A stretch of DNA of 64,000 bases from Karalla daura (GCA_029224185.1 CM055201.1:7287365-7351364), one strand, 5' to 3'. Counted from the first letter of the stretch, positions 37,801 to 50,767 are shown. Notes: generated by a model not told the origin, from the letters alone. Translations and numbers: made by a program.

Positions 37801-40599
37801 TTTTCCTCCCACAGTCCAAACACATGCATGTTGAGATTGACTTGGAATTATAAATTGCCCCTAGGTGTGCCAGTGACAGTGTATGGTGTGTTTGCCCTGT
37901 GATGGACTGGAGACCTGTCCAGACTGTATTTCCCACCTTCACCCATTGGAGATACGCACCAGCAGATCCCTGCAACACTGTCAAGGTACAAAGCAGGTAG
38001 GATAATGGCTGGATGACGTATACCACTATATACATTCATATAAAGAGACAAAATTACATGTACCATGAAAGCCGTTTCTATCCATATCGCCCGAGGTTGT
38101 TCCAACGTTACATCACCACCAATGAACACCAATGAGTGGATGTGAAGGAGGCTGCGTTTTGTTCAGCAAACAACAGTGTATGGATCAGGACGGAATGACA
38201 CGCTGGTGTGTTTTCGGAATAATCATGCTTTTTTTCCTCCCCCTTTTTCTTCCTTGAATGAATAGGAATTTTTGGTTAATGTAAGCAGAGCATCAACTTG
38301 AGGAAACTCTGTCAAAGACAGCTGAGAAATGAGAGCACATAAAGAGTGAGGGGGGGGGGGGGGGACCGTCTCAGTGACAGCACAGTGTGGAGGGAGGAGG
38401 GGAGGAACACATGGAAATCAGCAAAAAGCACACTGAAGGTTAGAAAGAAAACTACAGTCTTTATTGGAAAATATTAGTATGTGTGGCACTGTGTGATAAT
38501 AGTAATAATAAGAGTAATATCTCCTATATAACCAGAATAATACCATGCAAATAAAGACCAAAGGCAAGGCCCGACCATGCTCTCTGTAGGGTTAACAGAA
38601 CAGAAGCAGCATCCAATGAGTAGATGTGTATGCTTACAGCACATTTCAGTATAGCAGGGACATCTCTACACAAAGTTTACATTGGAATCTGCTGTTCAAT
38701 GTGGAAAAACAAAAAGTATAAAATGACCATGCATTAGGATCTAATACAAGAACATAAGGTAAAAAAAAACACAACCAAAGAATAAAAGACATTTTCATTC
38801 TAAAAGGAGATCTACAGCAGTGCAGGATATACACATCCCTGTAAAATGGATAGCATTCTGGAGGTGTCTGAGGAAAAACACTCGAGAGGGGGGGCTGTGC
38901 ATGATAGTGGATTGAAAAGGGGGGGATTTTTTTTTTGGCTTTAGCAAATGGATGAGTTGAGACCTGAGTCTCGCCAATTATTTGTGAGTGACTCAATCAA
39001 TTCAGCTTGCAGGAACAAAGGATGGATAGGATTATGACCAGCCAGTTTGGAACGCCACTATAAACAGGTGCAGTGGACCATTAAGAGTAACATAGCATCA
39101 CAGAAATTATTTGCTGTGATTTTTTTTTGTCTTTTTTTTTTTTTAGCACAGCCAATTGGTGAGCGATTGGACAAGCTGGCACAATGCACCTTTTGCAAAC
39201 AAGGAGAGAAGAGGGAGATGGAGACGAATTATCAAAAGAGTTCGATCAAGCCTGGCTGTAATCGAATCGAGAGGGGGGGGGGGGGGTTGGGGGAGGGAGA
39301 GGATCAAAATGTATCCACTTTACAGAAATTTACAGCAGAATGTAGTCTATCCACACTGAATGGGAGAATCACAATGACAAGTCTGTAGTCAAGTCTAGAG
39401 CTACAATGGGTTATTCACTGAAGAGCAACATGACAGTTTTTAAATAAAGACAGAAGTGTTTTCTACAGAAGGTGTTATTCTTTAGTCTGTTACACAGAAG
39501 GATACGGTATGAGTGGGAACTCGGTTTTAATGCCAATGTCGTCTTCAGATGGAAAGAGGAAATGAGGAAGAAGGGGGTTCACAATACAGCTAGATGCAGA
39601 GAACAGGCAGAGGCTACGGCAGACAGCAGCAGATGATCGTTAGCTACACAATGGAGGGGGACAAAGGTCTGAGAAATGCGGAATGTAGAGCCAGCCTCGA
39701 TACTATGGAACAGGAAAAAAGAACACAAATAAAAGCACAATGAAATCATTGGTGCTACTGCATGTAGGATCTGTTTGTTTGTTTGTTTTTAACAATGCAC
39801 GACAAATTAAATCACCACTATTACTATTATTATTACATAATCAACACAGACAGCCCTGCTACTGCAATGGAAGGGTGATGTTATTGTTGTTAAGCTCCCA
39901 ATTTGTCCTACACATTTAGCCCATCTGTACATCGTTAATTGCAGAGGTTTGGGGGGGTAAGGGGAGACTGGAGCACACAAAGGGGGTAAAAAAAACATCC
40001 CTTGTCGTGTTCTTTTTTTTGTCTTTCTTTCTCTCTTTGCGTGGCTTTAATAGCGACAAATCCCACGGTCACGGAGAGGATATTAAAGGATATTATTAGC
40101 CGGAGCTGAAGCTAGTGGCTACCGAGAGGGTGATCTAGCCGGCCGGTGGTGGACTGCACGGTATTCGTCGTTAAACATAATCACAGAGAGGGATAGGCAA
40201 AGACAGGCTGCCATTTATTTGACAGTCGGTGTGATGCGATTACCAACAGGGCCTCGGATGTCCGAGCAAACGCGGTGCTTTTCGGGTTAAACGGAGAGAG
40301 GGGGAGAGAGACGGAGAAACGCGGTCCCCGACGATTAATTTGCGCCGCGACGCCGTCGATGCTGCGTATTTATCCATTTATTTGTCTCTACAATTGATCA
40401 TATTACACTAGCAGGTGTCAGTCCCTGTTTACATCATTTTCCTGGAGGCCATTTAAGATTTTTTTTTGCAGTTAGGGTAGATAAAAGGTAAGAGATAAAA
40501 GAAAGTGTGTAAGGAAAAAAAACAAAAGCTAGTCATACCTCTGTTTCTAACTGAGCCGAAGACGGGGAGAACCAGATATCCGACATGTACTAACACCAT
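28685..40599 (-). CDS. ark2c: ARK2C / RNF165, Arkadia-like RING-H2 E3 ubiquitin ligase
   Basis: The product resembles the C-terminal part of Arkadia (RNF111) and acts as a RING E3 ubiquitin ligase; family members promote BMP/TGF-beta signalling by degrading SMAD repressors. Exons, 5' to 3' on the minus strand: 40599-40539, 32295-31995, 31517-31389, 31248-31119, 30736-30632, 30395-30300, 30197-30097, 28802-28685. They total 1041 nt, giving 346 aa, the length of human RNF165. The start MVLVHVGYLVLPVFGSVRNR matches the human N-terminus. The middle is rich in His, Pro and Gln. A VVHEIRNYPYPQLH block, an SRGA-TTIER segment and FPHKYKK precede the RING. The RING begins at Cys294-Cys297 (CTIC) and ends CPICRVDIETQLNPDS. 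All intron phases agree. Intron 1 is 8.2 kb. Identification is firm. Confidence 0.97.
29640..29920 (+). repeat. Dispersed repeat, family A copy
   Basis: In the ark2c intron 28803-30096. It has AAAACATGCAAGTTTAGATTG, a GT run, then GATGGACTTTAGACCTGTC and ATTCCCTGCCTTTGC, in the same order as the copies at 130-410 and 37715-38020. Confidence 0.65.
30097..30197 (-). CDS. ark2c: ark2c exon 7: acidic stretch and first half of RING
   Basis: Encodes RKPLQLKIGEEEETDVDEK, then CTICLSMLEDGEDV, with the first zinc-binding cysteines. It joins in phase 2 to the last exon (28802-28685), which supplies RRLPCMHLFHQGC and the final CPIC. Confidence 0.95.
35225..35371. mobile_element. Short palindromic MITE, probably hAT-type
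   Basis: This 147-bp element starts CAGGGGTCTCCAAGCTATTC and ends GAATAGTTCGGAGACCACTT, which are inverted repeats of each other with few mismatches. Flanks TTCTCGAC (35217-35224) and TTCTAGAC (35372-35379) match at 7 of 8 positions, fitting an 8-bp target duplication. The internal GGAATGAAAACCTGCAGCCA is typical of a very common teleost non-autonomous repeat. Confidence 0.75.
35830..36120 (-). repeat. Dispersed repeat, family A copy
   Basis: Reverse-strand copy in ark2c intron 1 with GGCAAAAACAGGGAATACACC, CTGGACAGGTCACCAG and TTTAAAGTCTCCGGTCGAGC. Confidence 0.65.
37385..37620 (-). repeat. Dispersed repeat, family A copy with CATC run
   Basis: Starts with about eight CATC units, followed by AGGGCAAAGGCAGGTTACAC, GTCAGTCCATCACAGGGC and TAAACATGCGTGTTTTTGAAC on the plus strand, the reverse of the copies at 130-410 and 37715-38020. 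Confidence 0.65.
37715..38020 (+). repeat. Dispersed repeat, family A, most complete copy
   Basis: Ordered blocks: CAGTCCAAACACATGCATG, AATTGCCCCTAGGTGTG, GATGGACTGGAGACCTGTCC, CAGCAGATCCCTGCAACACT, and AGGTAGGATAATGGCTGGATG. It lies just downstream of the copy at 37385-37620, which is inverted relative to it. Confidence 0.7.
38350..38364. repeat. Poly-G tract, 15 nt
   Basis: Uninterrupted G run in ark2c intron 1. Confidence 0.9.
40539..40599 (-). CDS. ark2c: ark2c exon 1 (start codon exon)
   Basis: ATG at 40599-40597, then 20 codons and one base before the donor G/GTATGA. It matches the start of human RNF165. CpG-rich sequence lies on both sides, consistent with a promoter near 40.6-40.9 kb. 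Confidence 0.92.
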
Positions 40600-41223
40600 C
40601 CTGGGTCCTTCTTTGTTGTGTGGGCAGCCAGAGAGACAGATGGTCCATGGAAATGATCCCCTCCAGTCCCTCAGCAGCACATTCAAACAGACAGGCTGCG
40701 CTGCTAGCACACACACACACACACACTCACACGCTACGCACACACAAACCACCGACCAATGGCCGCGTCGTCTGGATGTTTGGCAGCCAGATCGACCAAT
40801 GAGGAGACAGAAGGGGCGGGCCCTGGCTGTGTTTTTTTTGGAGCAGCCACGCCCCCAGCCGTCATCACACTATCCAGTGGTGCTGATTCCTCACCAGGGA
40901 CCCCTCCGGCAGACATTTGGTTCTGTGCACGTTTCTTCCCCAAATACCGGCTGAGATTTGACACACCTCGGCTTTTCACGTAAAAGACTGAAGGAGATAT
41001 GCTAAGGTAGCATAAGATAATCCTGTATTAGTACCATGATGGGGGAATTTGGGGAGTACATGAAAAAATTAAACATAACCACAAGTGCAGCTACTTTCAT
41101 ACCATTGCTTAATTGCTGCATGTTTTTTTAAAAAACATTCTCTTCATGTCAAGTCCCACTCCTACTACTGCTACTTTCATACATGTAACTCAGTAGTACT
41201 GCTGCTAATTTATAAATGTATTG

Positions 41224-41309
<86 letters not shown>

Positions 41310-41318
41310 GTCTGTCTG
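41224..41318. repeat. (TATC)n microsatellite with TGTC end
   Basis: About 21 TATC units followed by TGTC units, between ark2c and ark2n. Confidence 0.95.
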
Positions 41319-44300
41319 ACTATATCTATCTCTATGGAATACATAGCATTACTACAATTTATTGCACTGATTTATTACACATTGTATTATATTAGACATA
41401 ACATAATATGATCAGTTTCTGTTACGTGATTCAGTGTTTCTTAGTTACTCCACCTAACTATATGTGTTCACTGCGTTTAGGTTTTAAACCATAACCATGC
41501 TGGGGTGTTGATACTCCTAACTGTGGTTTGACAATGGAGATATCTGTTTTAGTTGATGGTGCAGTTTATTTCAGTCTCACAACCAAACTTTACATTAAAA
41601 AACAAAGCAGCATTTAATGTGTAGCAACATTTGCTCAATCTTTGCCACAGTGTCTACACTTATTTTCACAAGAAAACACACCAGACTAAAATCATTTTTT
41701 ATTCATGTCTGATTTTATCTTTTATTCACTTCGGGACTCACTGGATCTGTTGTCTGAACCATTGGGGAAATCAAGCTGAATAATTTGCTATAAATCATTG
41801 AGATATATACAACTCTCATTATATCTTTTTTGGAAAGCCTATGTCCAACCATTTCCTGTGCGGCAGACGTGTTGAAAACGCTCAGTGTCCGTGAGCGTTT
41901 TCCGTGAGTGTCAGTGTTGAGCCTGAAGGGTGGAGGAACAGATGGGTGTGGGGAGGCTGAGGGGGTCACAAAACTCTTAGTCCCATATGTCCCTGTCTTC
42001 CAGTTCCCACCATCTAATGCTTTAAGCCTGTGGCGGCACACAAAGAACCTTTCACAGCGCTTTACTATCACTGAAGGTCAAACAACAGCAACTGTTTACT
42101 TTTTATACCACCATACCTTTATACTTTACACTTTGTAAGACAGCAATTGCATGATTCAGGTTAAAATTAGCCTTTTTATCAGGTTCTTTGTCTTCTTGTG
42201 ATCATGGTGGTCGTATCAGCCTGAGTTACTCCTACAATTTCACATTTAGTGTTGAAAAGTTCCCCATTCCGTAATCCTAGGGCCCTTTCATTCCCTTCAA
42301 TTGTCTTGTTTCACTCAACCAAATGTCAAAAAATCCAAGACACATTTGTCTTAGACTGATATACAACAAAAAGAACCAGCAAACTCTCACATTATAGGGG
42401 GTTGAGCCACAGGAAGATTCTCTTCATTCCACTATTTTTACTACTTTAAAATGACCTAATGTTAAGAATGAATAGTTCAAAGTTCAGACTTTCCACAAGG
42501 GAAATGACTGATATTTGAGACTCTAAACCACCACATAGGCTGAGCTCAGCGGGATTCAGATGCGGTTGCGAGTATTATTTATATTGCTGCAAAGCCCTCT
42601 GTGCGCGGCTGGAGCGGCCATTAAACGGTCAGCTGTTTGGATCCTCCTGAATGAAACAACAGGGGACGGCCCCTATACAGCACGGAGCCTAAACTTGCAT
42701 CGGGCCACTCTGGAAAGACATCTGCCGGAAGAGGGATACTCCTTACTCCTGGGTTTTGAGCGTGAGCCAGCACACTCGCTGCACTGTGAGGCCTACCACT
42801 GCCCTGTAAAAAAAAAAAAAAAAAATTTGCATACAGCTGATGTTCTGCTCCCGGGGTGAAAAGAGCTGGCTAAAGGGCTCTGGTCTTAGGAGAAAGGCGC
42901 CACAGACCGAATATCTCCACTCCCTCATTGTCCTCCCCATGTGAACTCCATATGTCCCCCTAGCGGCAGGTGTCGCAGCATGACCTTTGACCCCGCACGC
43001 CATTCTAATGGGTGAGGGTGAAGTTGCATTGTTCTCAGCGGGGCAGTTGTCTAGACTGGTTGGGCCACAAAGGACTGACAAAGTCTCCTTAGATTTTGCA
43101 ACGGGCTGTTGCAAAACACTTTTTTTTCCCCCTAGACTTTTTAGCACTCGCATCGTTTAATCAATGTGTCGCCTTCGTATTACATGATGAAACGACCGGT
43201 TCGTATGTAGCACTCGGTTACTAAGTGCTTTATAGGACGAGCCACATTTCCCCCAGTCGCATCCCACATGGTCCGTCTTCTCAGTTAGGATTGACATGCA
43301 TTCATACACATACATACCCAGTGTCTTGCTCCAGAATACTTCAGCACATAGGCTTCCTCGGGGGGACTGGGACTGAACCACTGACCTTCAAATAAAGTGG
43401 ACAACAGCCTTTGTCCTCGGACACAGTCACCGCAGTGTCTAAATATCAGTGGGGGGGCATGGTATGGTTTAAAGATGTCTGGGGGGGGGGTGGAAAAACA
43501 TGCCATAAACGCACGAGTCTTCAGTTCAGACTTCAGTCCCAATTAGACTCCCCTTGACAGACCCGGTGGACACGGTTTCATCAGACAACAAAGACCGATC
43601 CTCGCCAAGTGTCCTTCCCCGAGCTCGACAGTCACGGCACATGGGCAGAGGCTACGAGGGAGGGGTGAAATGAAGCAGCGGCATACACGGGGGTCATTAA
43701 ATAATGCTCTATTTATTTAGTTTTAAAATAGTTTCTTTTTGTTCTACAGACATAATTTCAAGGAGGTCAAGGACTCGCAGAAGCAACAAAATAAACACCT
43801 TTTTTTTTTTGTTAATTTAAAATACTGACAGTGAAATCAAAACAAAAACGACGGAAAAGCGAGGCTAAATCAACGAGGGTGGTGTCTGAGCTGAGGTTAA
43901 AGATGTGAGCGAACATGCTATGTGCAACCATAGTTTGAGCTTCACCGCCCCATTTCTCTACCAAACCTCTATCAAGGGTCTAAAAGAGTCTTACTAACAT
44001 TTTAAAATAGTCTAAGGAACAGTAGCAAAAGTGGATTTTTGCAAGCGGAAGTGGTCTGGTAAAAAGACGCGTCGTTACAGTGGTAGCTGCATGTTGTGGA
44101 CAGAACTGGCCCGAGAGAAACAAAACAAAAAACCAAAACAGTCACATTATAGTGAAGTGTGTCTTGAGCCTGGAACAGCATTCATGTCGCCTCATTTCAC
44201 AAGGATAAACGGCTTCCGAATGAGAGAGGGTTTCGACTTGAGGAGCTCATTTCAAAGAACAGACTGGCTTTTTTTTTTTCTTCTCTTTTTTTCTTTCAAA

Positions 44301-45762
44301 CTGGGAAACAAAACAACCTCAAAAGCAATAAACTCCATTTGGACTTTGGTTTGGTTTTGCCACACTCAGGACGATTCCCTTCACTTCCGTGACCAGCAGA
44401 AGCAACGGCCGATCCCGCGCTCCCCCGAGGACGCGGGCGGCGTCTCGTGCGCGCTAAAAAAAACGGACCCCGCCACGCCGAGACGTCGCCCCGAGTCGGA
44501 TCGCGGCGCATCTTTTTTTTCCTTACCAGCGCGGCGGCGGTACTGCACTCAGACAAAAAGAAACGCAAGACCACGGGGGAAGACGGCGAGCGTGCCCTGA
44601 GCGTCAGGGTAAAAACATACAGTAAAAGTCTCATCTGCAAACGCCCCCCCCCCCGCCCCACCCCACCCCCACCCCACACGAACCCAAGCCCCGCCTGTCA
44701 CTACTTTTAAATGTGTGCCAAGTTCACGCCTCTCTTAATAAAACGTCCGTCGCTTTAAGAAACACCCACGGCCTCGCAAGGTAAAAGAATGAGCTCCACA
44801 CAGTCCTAAGGGAACATAGTGCACGTTTCAAGGCATACAGGCCACCCTGCCGATCTCGCTTTGCAGTATTTCGCGGAAAAAGCGCGTTCTCCTCGGGTTG
44901 CTATGAAGGGGTCCCCAGAGATCTAAAGAGGCGTCCGCGTCCGGTAAGGGGCAGGCGAGCGGTAAGTGCGCCCCGTCGGCACCGCAGGGTCCTACATTCA
45001 CTGATCACTGCGTCGCCCGGGACGCCCTCGGACTCGAGCCGCCCCGGCCAAGCCGCGTCCCGTAGCGTGTTCGTAGCGAGCGCAACCAGTGGCTTTCCTG
45101 ACGACGAAAGGAGGAGGGGAAGAAGGGAGCGAGGACAATGGCGGTCATAGAGGGAAAAGCTGCGAATCGAACTCAGAAAAGACGAGGGGCGGCTCACATC
45201 CATCCGTTCGACGCGACGGCTGAGCCCGAGACGGTGACCGGAGGTGAGGGGCGATCAAAGCATGCGACCGTTGTGGGGTGTGGGACGAACAAAAACAGTG
45301 GCGAGACCAAGCGGACCCCAGGTCATTGTCGGTCTGGGGGTGGGGGGCGTTACTGCACAACTACCAGCTGCCATATTTTTTCGTCCCGAGGGCGCAGGCG
45401 ACGGAAAAGAGGATAAGAACGGCGAAGATCGAGGCGGGGGAAAACGTGACCTTCGCGCCCGCAGGCGGCGCCCTGGAAGTTTTTCCACTACGCAGCGTCG
45501 CGAGCGAGCGCGCGCGCACACACAAAGAACCACTACCTACATCCGTCGTCAGAGGGGCGGCTGAGGTATCAAATGAAGGTGGGATATTGCCATCGAGGAC
45601 AGGTGAGCCCGGGGCGCCGAGCCCGAGTCGCCGCTGTCGCGACGGAGCTCGAGAGCCGACAAGCCAAGACGTCTGCAGGGAATCACATCAGTAGAATGGC
45701 TTTTTGATATATATATCTATATATATATACGATTGTTTGACAGTAAGTTTCGAGACAAACGA

Positions 45763-45777
45763 CCCCCCCCCCCCCCC
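45763..45777. repeat. Poly-C tract, 15 nt
   Basis: Uninterrupted C run just downstream of the ark2n stop, in its 3' UTR. Confidence 0.9.
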
Positions 45778-45933
45778 ACCCCACCCCGGAGCAGGAAGTC
45801 CACCCGCCGCTGACGGGTCGGGGCCGTGACCCGATCGGGAAGGATTTCAGCCGTGGCGTGGAAGCGAGGCGGGGGGGGCGGGGGCCGGGGGGGTGGGGAG
45901 GAGGAAACGAGGCGTCTTCAGTGTACGAGTCGC

Positions 45934-46381
45934 TTAAAGCAGGTATTTGTGTCCGGCGTCCTCGTCCAGTGTGAGGTCCACCACCTCGGGCGGGGAAACC
46001 CAGTTGGGCTGTGGGGAAACGGTAGTCCAGAGCTGGGGCTGATTTGTGCTGTTCAACTGCTCCACCGAGTTCTCCTTCCAGGAGGACAGACTCTTAATCA
46101 CCCCGCCGCACGGGTGGGCGCATCTGGATGCGGAGACAAAGACATTTAGGAAGCTGCATTCATGTGCAAAACCAGGAGGAGGAGCAGGAGCAGGAGCAGG
46201 AGGTGTGTGTGTGTGTGTGTGCGTGAGAATGGGGCAGTTAAGGGTTTCTTTAGGGCGTCTTTTTACCGTGCTTTCTCCTGCACTCCCACTATCTCCACCT
46301 CGCTGTCGGAGGACGCAATGTTAATCTGGCCCTTGTTGCGCTGAGCGCTTTCCTTGTGCGACGGGTCCGCCTCCACGTGGC
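45934..46381 (-). CDS. ark2n: ark2n coding exons 3 and 4 with SUMO-interacting motifs
   Basis: 46381-46267 encodes INIASSDSEVEIVGVQEKAR, an acidic SUMO-interacting motif. 46123-45934 encodes CAHPCGGVIKSLSSWKEN, then VSPPEVVDLTLDEDAGHKYLL and a TAA stop, with a second motif VVDLTLD. Both motifs are shared with Arkadia. Confidence 0.92.
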
Positions 46382-47544
46382 CTGCAACAAACAAGAGGGA
46401 CAAGGGTCACGCACGGGCCGCCAGCCGACCGGCGCAGCACGTCAGAGAGCTCCGGGCCCTCGCTGACAACGTGACAGACAGGGAGCGGGCGGCGGCGGCT
46501 CCGACGGCGGGCGTCCGGGGCGGCGCGGGGCCGGAACCGGGGCCATAAAGCAGAAACTGTGGACTCTATGCTCTCAGTTAGAAAAGGGGCTCGTTTTCTT
46601 TTGTCTTCTAGCGGGGCAGAGCAGCGAATGCAGCCCGGAGATGAAAGGGAGAAGAGCTTCAAAGGCGTCTTGCTGAGATTAATAAACCCCCCCCCCCCCC
46701 CCACCCCCCACCCCGGCCCCGCTACATAGCAAGTCGCTTGCTTGGTGACACCCATGCCCGTAAATGTCCTGGCTTCACTGAGAGGAGTGGAGATGACCGG
46801 ATTGTAACTGACCTGAGATCGAGCTCAGAGCTCGTACACACCCAGAGCGGGCTGCCATAGCCTGGCCCCCGTGTGTTTTTAGCTCATGCCTTATCACCGT
46901 GGGCCGGACTGTCTCCGCACTCACACTCTCCTGGTTAGAATCAGTGTCTGAAATATCATAGTGACCCACTACTGGAGGCCCGTCTGCAGGAAACAAAGAA
47001 AACACTTCATTATTCAGGACTCGGGAGGCTCGGAGAGCCCGCGGGTTCTCGTCACTTGCTCTCGTGTCCGTGTCGGCGGTGCGTCAACAAAACCCTTGAC
47101 TTTTTTGTTTTTTTTGGTCTTTTTTTTTCTCTCCGTTTATTGCTTTCAAAAGAACAGCCATTCACATAGAAACGACACTATAGTACAGTCATTACAAAAC
47201 ACTTCAAAACGGTCTTGCTCGGTGAATAAAACGTGGCGGGGTGACGGGGGCCGACCGAGAGAGAGAGAGGTGAAATTAAAAAAAAAACAAAGAAGAAATA
47301 AAAGACAAGGGAAAAGAAGAGGTGGGGGGGGAATCCGTGGAAGAACAGGAACATGGATCTTTGTTCTACCCTGTCGAAAGGAGTCCCTGGGAGAGAGAGA
47401 GAGAGAGAGAGAGATGCATTCGCGCGCCCCGCCAGACGGGTCTGTGGGCGTGCGCGTTGGGGGAAAGGGCCGGGCTATTCTGGACAGCGTGCGCTGCTAG
47501 GGCCCTGCCTATGAATAGCGGCTTGTGATGAAACGGGCAGGTAC

Positions 47545-47578
<34 letters not shown>

Positions 47579-50500
47579 GCCAAGGAAACCGGGGACTCGC
47601 CGGCGTCCAAGGCCATGTATCAAAGGTAGAAAAAGGACTAATGTAAACCAGGATCGTCTCTTTGGTAAACATTGGACTCTCCTTAGTGTTGTTCCTAAAG
47701 CGCACGGGGGTGCGGGAGGGGGGGGGGGGCCTCCCCCTCACGGTCACGGTGACTTTTTTTTCGATTTTAAAGGTCGTGAAACTAAAAACAAACGAACAAA
47801 AACAAAAAACAAACCACCCAATATTCACACAGTTTGAATTTAAAAAAAAAAACAAAGAGAAATCCCCATTAGGCCGAGAGAAAAAAACAACTAAAGATGT
47901 ACTGTAAGTCACCATTTATCAGCATAAAGCAAAGCTACACCTTGCACACATGCTGCTGATGAAACGTAATTTGGCCTTGCACATTCTATATCCTAATATA
48001 ATCACATGCAAACAGGTGTGGAGGAGGAGGAGGGGGGTGGGGGTGGGGGGGGGGGACAATGCTTCCAGCTTTCAGTTCTATAAAACTGACACTCATCGGG
48101 CTACATATACACATACAGGAAAAACACGCTTTAAACACCCTAACTATAAATATGATTCGGGCCAAAGGATCCCTCCTTCAGTGTTATCAACCGCGTCACC
48201 ATGGCCACCTAATTCTGTAAAAGCGGTTGGAAGGGGGAGGGAGGGATACTTCCCGCCTCCACAGACCACAGGATCTGAACCAGGAAAGGCCACGCGATCA
48301 CTCGGATCAGTCAGTTTTTTGACGTTTTTTTTTTCTCCCCAAAGGATAAATCAGTAAACATCGCCATGCACCATTACTGCTGTGTGTTTTGTTAGTTGAG
48401 AGTCCCGACGCCTGGGTTTTGGGTTTTCAGAGAGTAGAGTCGCTGGGGGGGGGGGGACACACGCGGTGCCTTGTGGAGGCACAGGCCGGGCTGGCAGACC
48501 AGTGCGCCAAAAAAAAAGTACGTTTTTAAGATTTTTAAGTAGGCAAACGTACGAGCGAAGATTTGAGGCTCTTGATAGCCACGACATTTGACCTCATGCC
48601 TTATCTGATGTCCATCATCTATACATAGGTTACTAAAAATAAGCGGCGGGAGTCGCCCCTGCCTCACTAGTTTCTTGTTACTGCGCGACGGCAGCGATAG
48701 CAGCAAATGGAACGAAAAGGCGAACGAAAAAAAAAAAAAAAAACGGGAAAACTCGTCCAATCCAGTCGCCCAACGGCAGGGCTGTAGCGGGTTAGTATGC
48801 GGTGCTCCATAGTGATAGGCAAAATCTGCATTTTCCGAACGTGTCGACGTTAGTAAAGCTATGCCACCAAAAACATGGTTGTCACGTGATTTCTTTTTTT
48901 TTTTCGAAAAAAGTCCTGCACCCTTGACGAGCAAAGTGCAACAGGTCAGGGGAGAGGGAGAGAGACGGGCGTGACCTAATTCCTAAAGAAATAGTACTTA
49001 TGATACTCTATCGTTCCCAGCATGAAGTCAGAATGACAAGGCACATGCTATTAAGCTGCAGCACCCTCCGCCTAGCACTATCATCGTGGCTGCCCGGGCG
49101 CTGTATCACACATTCTGTACGAATGAGAAAATCAGCTACTGTCTGTCTGTCTATATGCATACGTGTGTGTGTGTGTGTGTGTGTGTTTGTGTGTGTGGAA
49201 GTGCGTACAGCTCGACAAAAAACAAAACAAGCCATACAATGAAGCAATATACTGGGAGCCCTGACTCGGGTGTCTATTGAGGAAAGGGAGCCCTGTGTCC
49301 GTGTCACAGATGCTGCAGAAATCAAACAAGGTGAGTTGGTTTATTCAGAAATGTCAAATCTCACAGTGATTCAGTGCCGGGAGGACGCGCCGGGCCCCTG
49401 CGTGACCCCGCCCAGGCCCCCAGCTGCTGTTGATGGTGTGTCCGCTCAGTCACCTCGCATGGTTTACACCTAGCGATACCCATTGCCATGCACTCCTGCA
49501 CATCCGCTAGTTCTACACCGAGAGGAACTGTGAGACAGCCGGGACTGTGGTAGCGGGCGCATGACCTAAACATTCAAGAGGCCGGGATCCGGAACACCTA
49601 GATTCCCGTTCTGCGCGACCACTTCAGGTAGGATGTTGTTGTTGTTGTTTATGGGCGGCGGCGGGGCGAGGCTGTTGCTCTCTCGCGCCAGCATGTAGGC
49701 GGCCATGGTCTCCGCAGACTCCGACGACGGCAAGTAGGAACTGGGCGGGGACGGGCGCGCCCCCTGGGAGGGACGCTGCTGCCCCTCGAGGGCATCGCTC
49801 GAGCGTTTGGACGAGTCGTTGTCCGAGTCGAGGTGGGCCAGCCTCTCCATCCAGACGCGGAAGCGCTCCTCGGTCTGCCGCTGCATGACGGCAAAGCGCG
49901 TCATGGCCTCCTCCAGGACGCTGCCGATGCCGTTCCTGTCCCACGTGCCGCTGTCCAGCAGCCCATGAATCTGGGCGCCCACTCTGGAGGATCTCTCCGA
50001 CGCACGTCTGAAGCCAGCTTTAAAGACATTGAGGCCAAGCCATAAGAAAATACAGTAGGCACTTTCATGCTTCCGAGGTGGACTTTTTTTGTTTGTTTTT
50101 TTTTCGTATTAAAAAAAGAGATAATGAGGTCTGGTTGGTCTGGTTTTCTGGTTACGTGCAGATCGACTTTCTCATGCTGATGGGCTAACGTCATGCAGTT
50201 GTGGCACTCAGATCTGTGTGCGGGATGTAAAAAATTAAAAAACTTAAAAAATGGTTGAAAACATTTCATGTAGTACGGGTCCCTAATGTAAGATAGCTGG
50301 ATGTCAGTGACCGGTTTGGAAAATGTGGTTACTGGAGAGACTTGGAAGCAAGTGCGGCCGTTCGAGGCAAATCCATTCCAACCGAGGTTGGCGGCCAGAG
50401 GAGAAATGTTTCCGCTAAAAACCGCCTCGTGTAATATGCAGCTGGGCTAGTGTGGACTTAAAATGTCATATAACGCCTCTGGAGTGCGGCCGCCTAGACT

Positions 50501-50736
50501 TGACCGCATCCGGTCAACTCCGTTTTATACCTAACCAGCGTTGCGGGGGTTCTGCTGGAGCCTCTCCTCGGCACACGGAGGGGCCCGGTCCGTCGCCTCC
50601 GGTAAAATGCTAGCTAGAACGTGACGTTGCAAACTTCGCTCCGGGAGGGGATAAACTGGCCCCCCGAGCAAACCCCACAGGTTGTATTCTAAGAAACGGG
50701 GTGAAAAGATCAGCCTAGAGCAAACAACTCCTCCAC

Positions 50737-50767
<31 letters not shown>

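Larger units (their letters stand above)
32296..40538. other. ark2c intron 1 with dispersed repeats
   Basis: No coding exon is found in 8.2 kb. It contains a palindromic MITE (35225-35371), several copies of a dispersed repeat (about 35830-36120, 36480-36560, 36690-36750, 37385-37620, 37715-38020), a CATC run near 37390, a poly-G tract at 38350-38364, and a stretch near 36900-37065 resembling a repeat common in perch-like fishes. A minus-strand AATAAA near 38460 could be an unused or intronic polyadenylation site. The 40000-40440 part is rich in CpG next to exon 1. Confidence 0.6.
40600..45933. other. ark2c promoter side and ark2n 3' UTR / intergenic
   Basis: No coding exon is supported. 40600-40980 is the likely ark2c 5' UTR and promoter. 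A TATC microsatellite lies at about 41224-41318. Candidate ark2n polyadenylation signals on the minus strand (plus-strand TTTATT) are near 43711 and 41715. The 44.4-45.7 kb part is strongly CpG-rich although it lies downstream of the ark2n stop. Confidence 0.5.

Noticed and set aside
38440..39500. Minus-strand AATAAA near 38460 suggesting a short ark2c transcript end
   Set aside because: No exon or frame joins it to ark2c exon 1; kept only as a remark on intron 1.
44031..44600. Plus-strand frame of 189 codons
   Set aside because: Low-complexity and antisense to the ark2n 3' UTR; no splice context or family.
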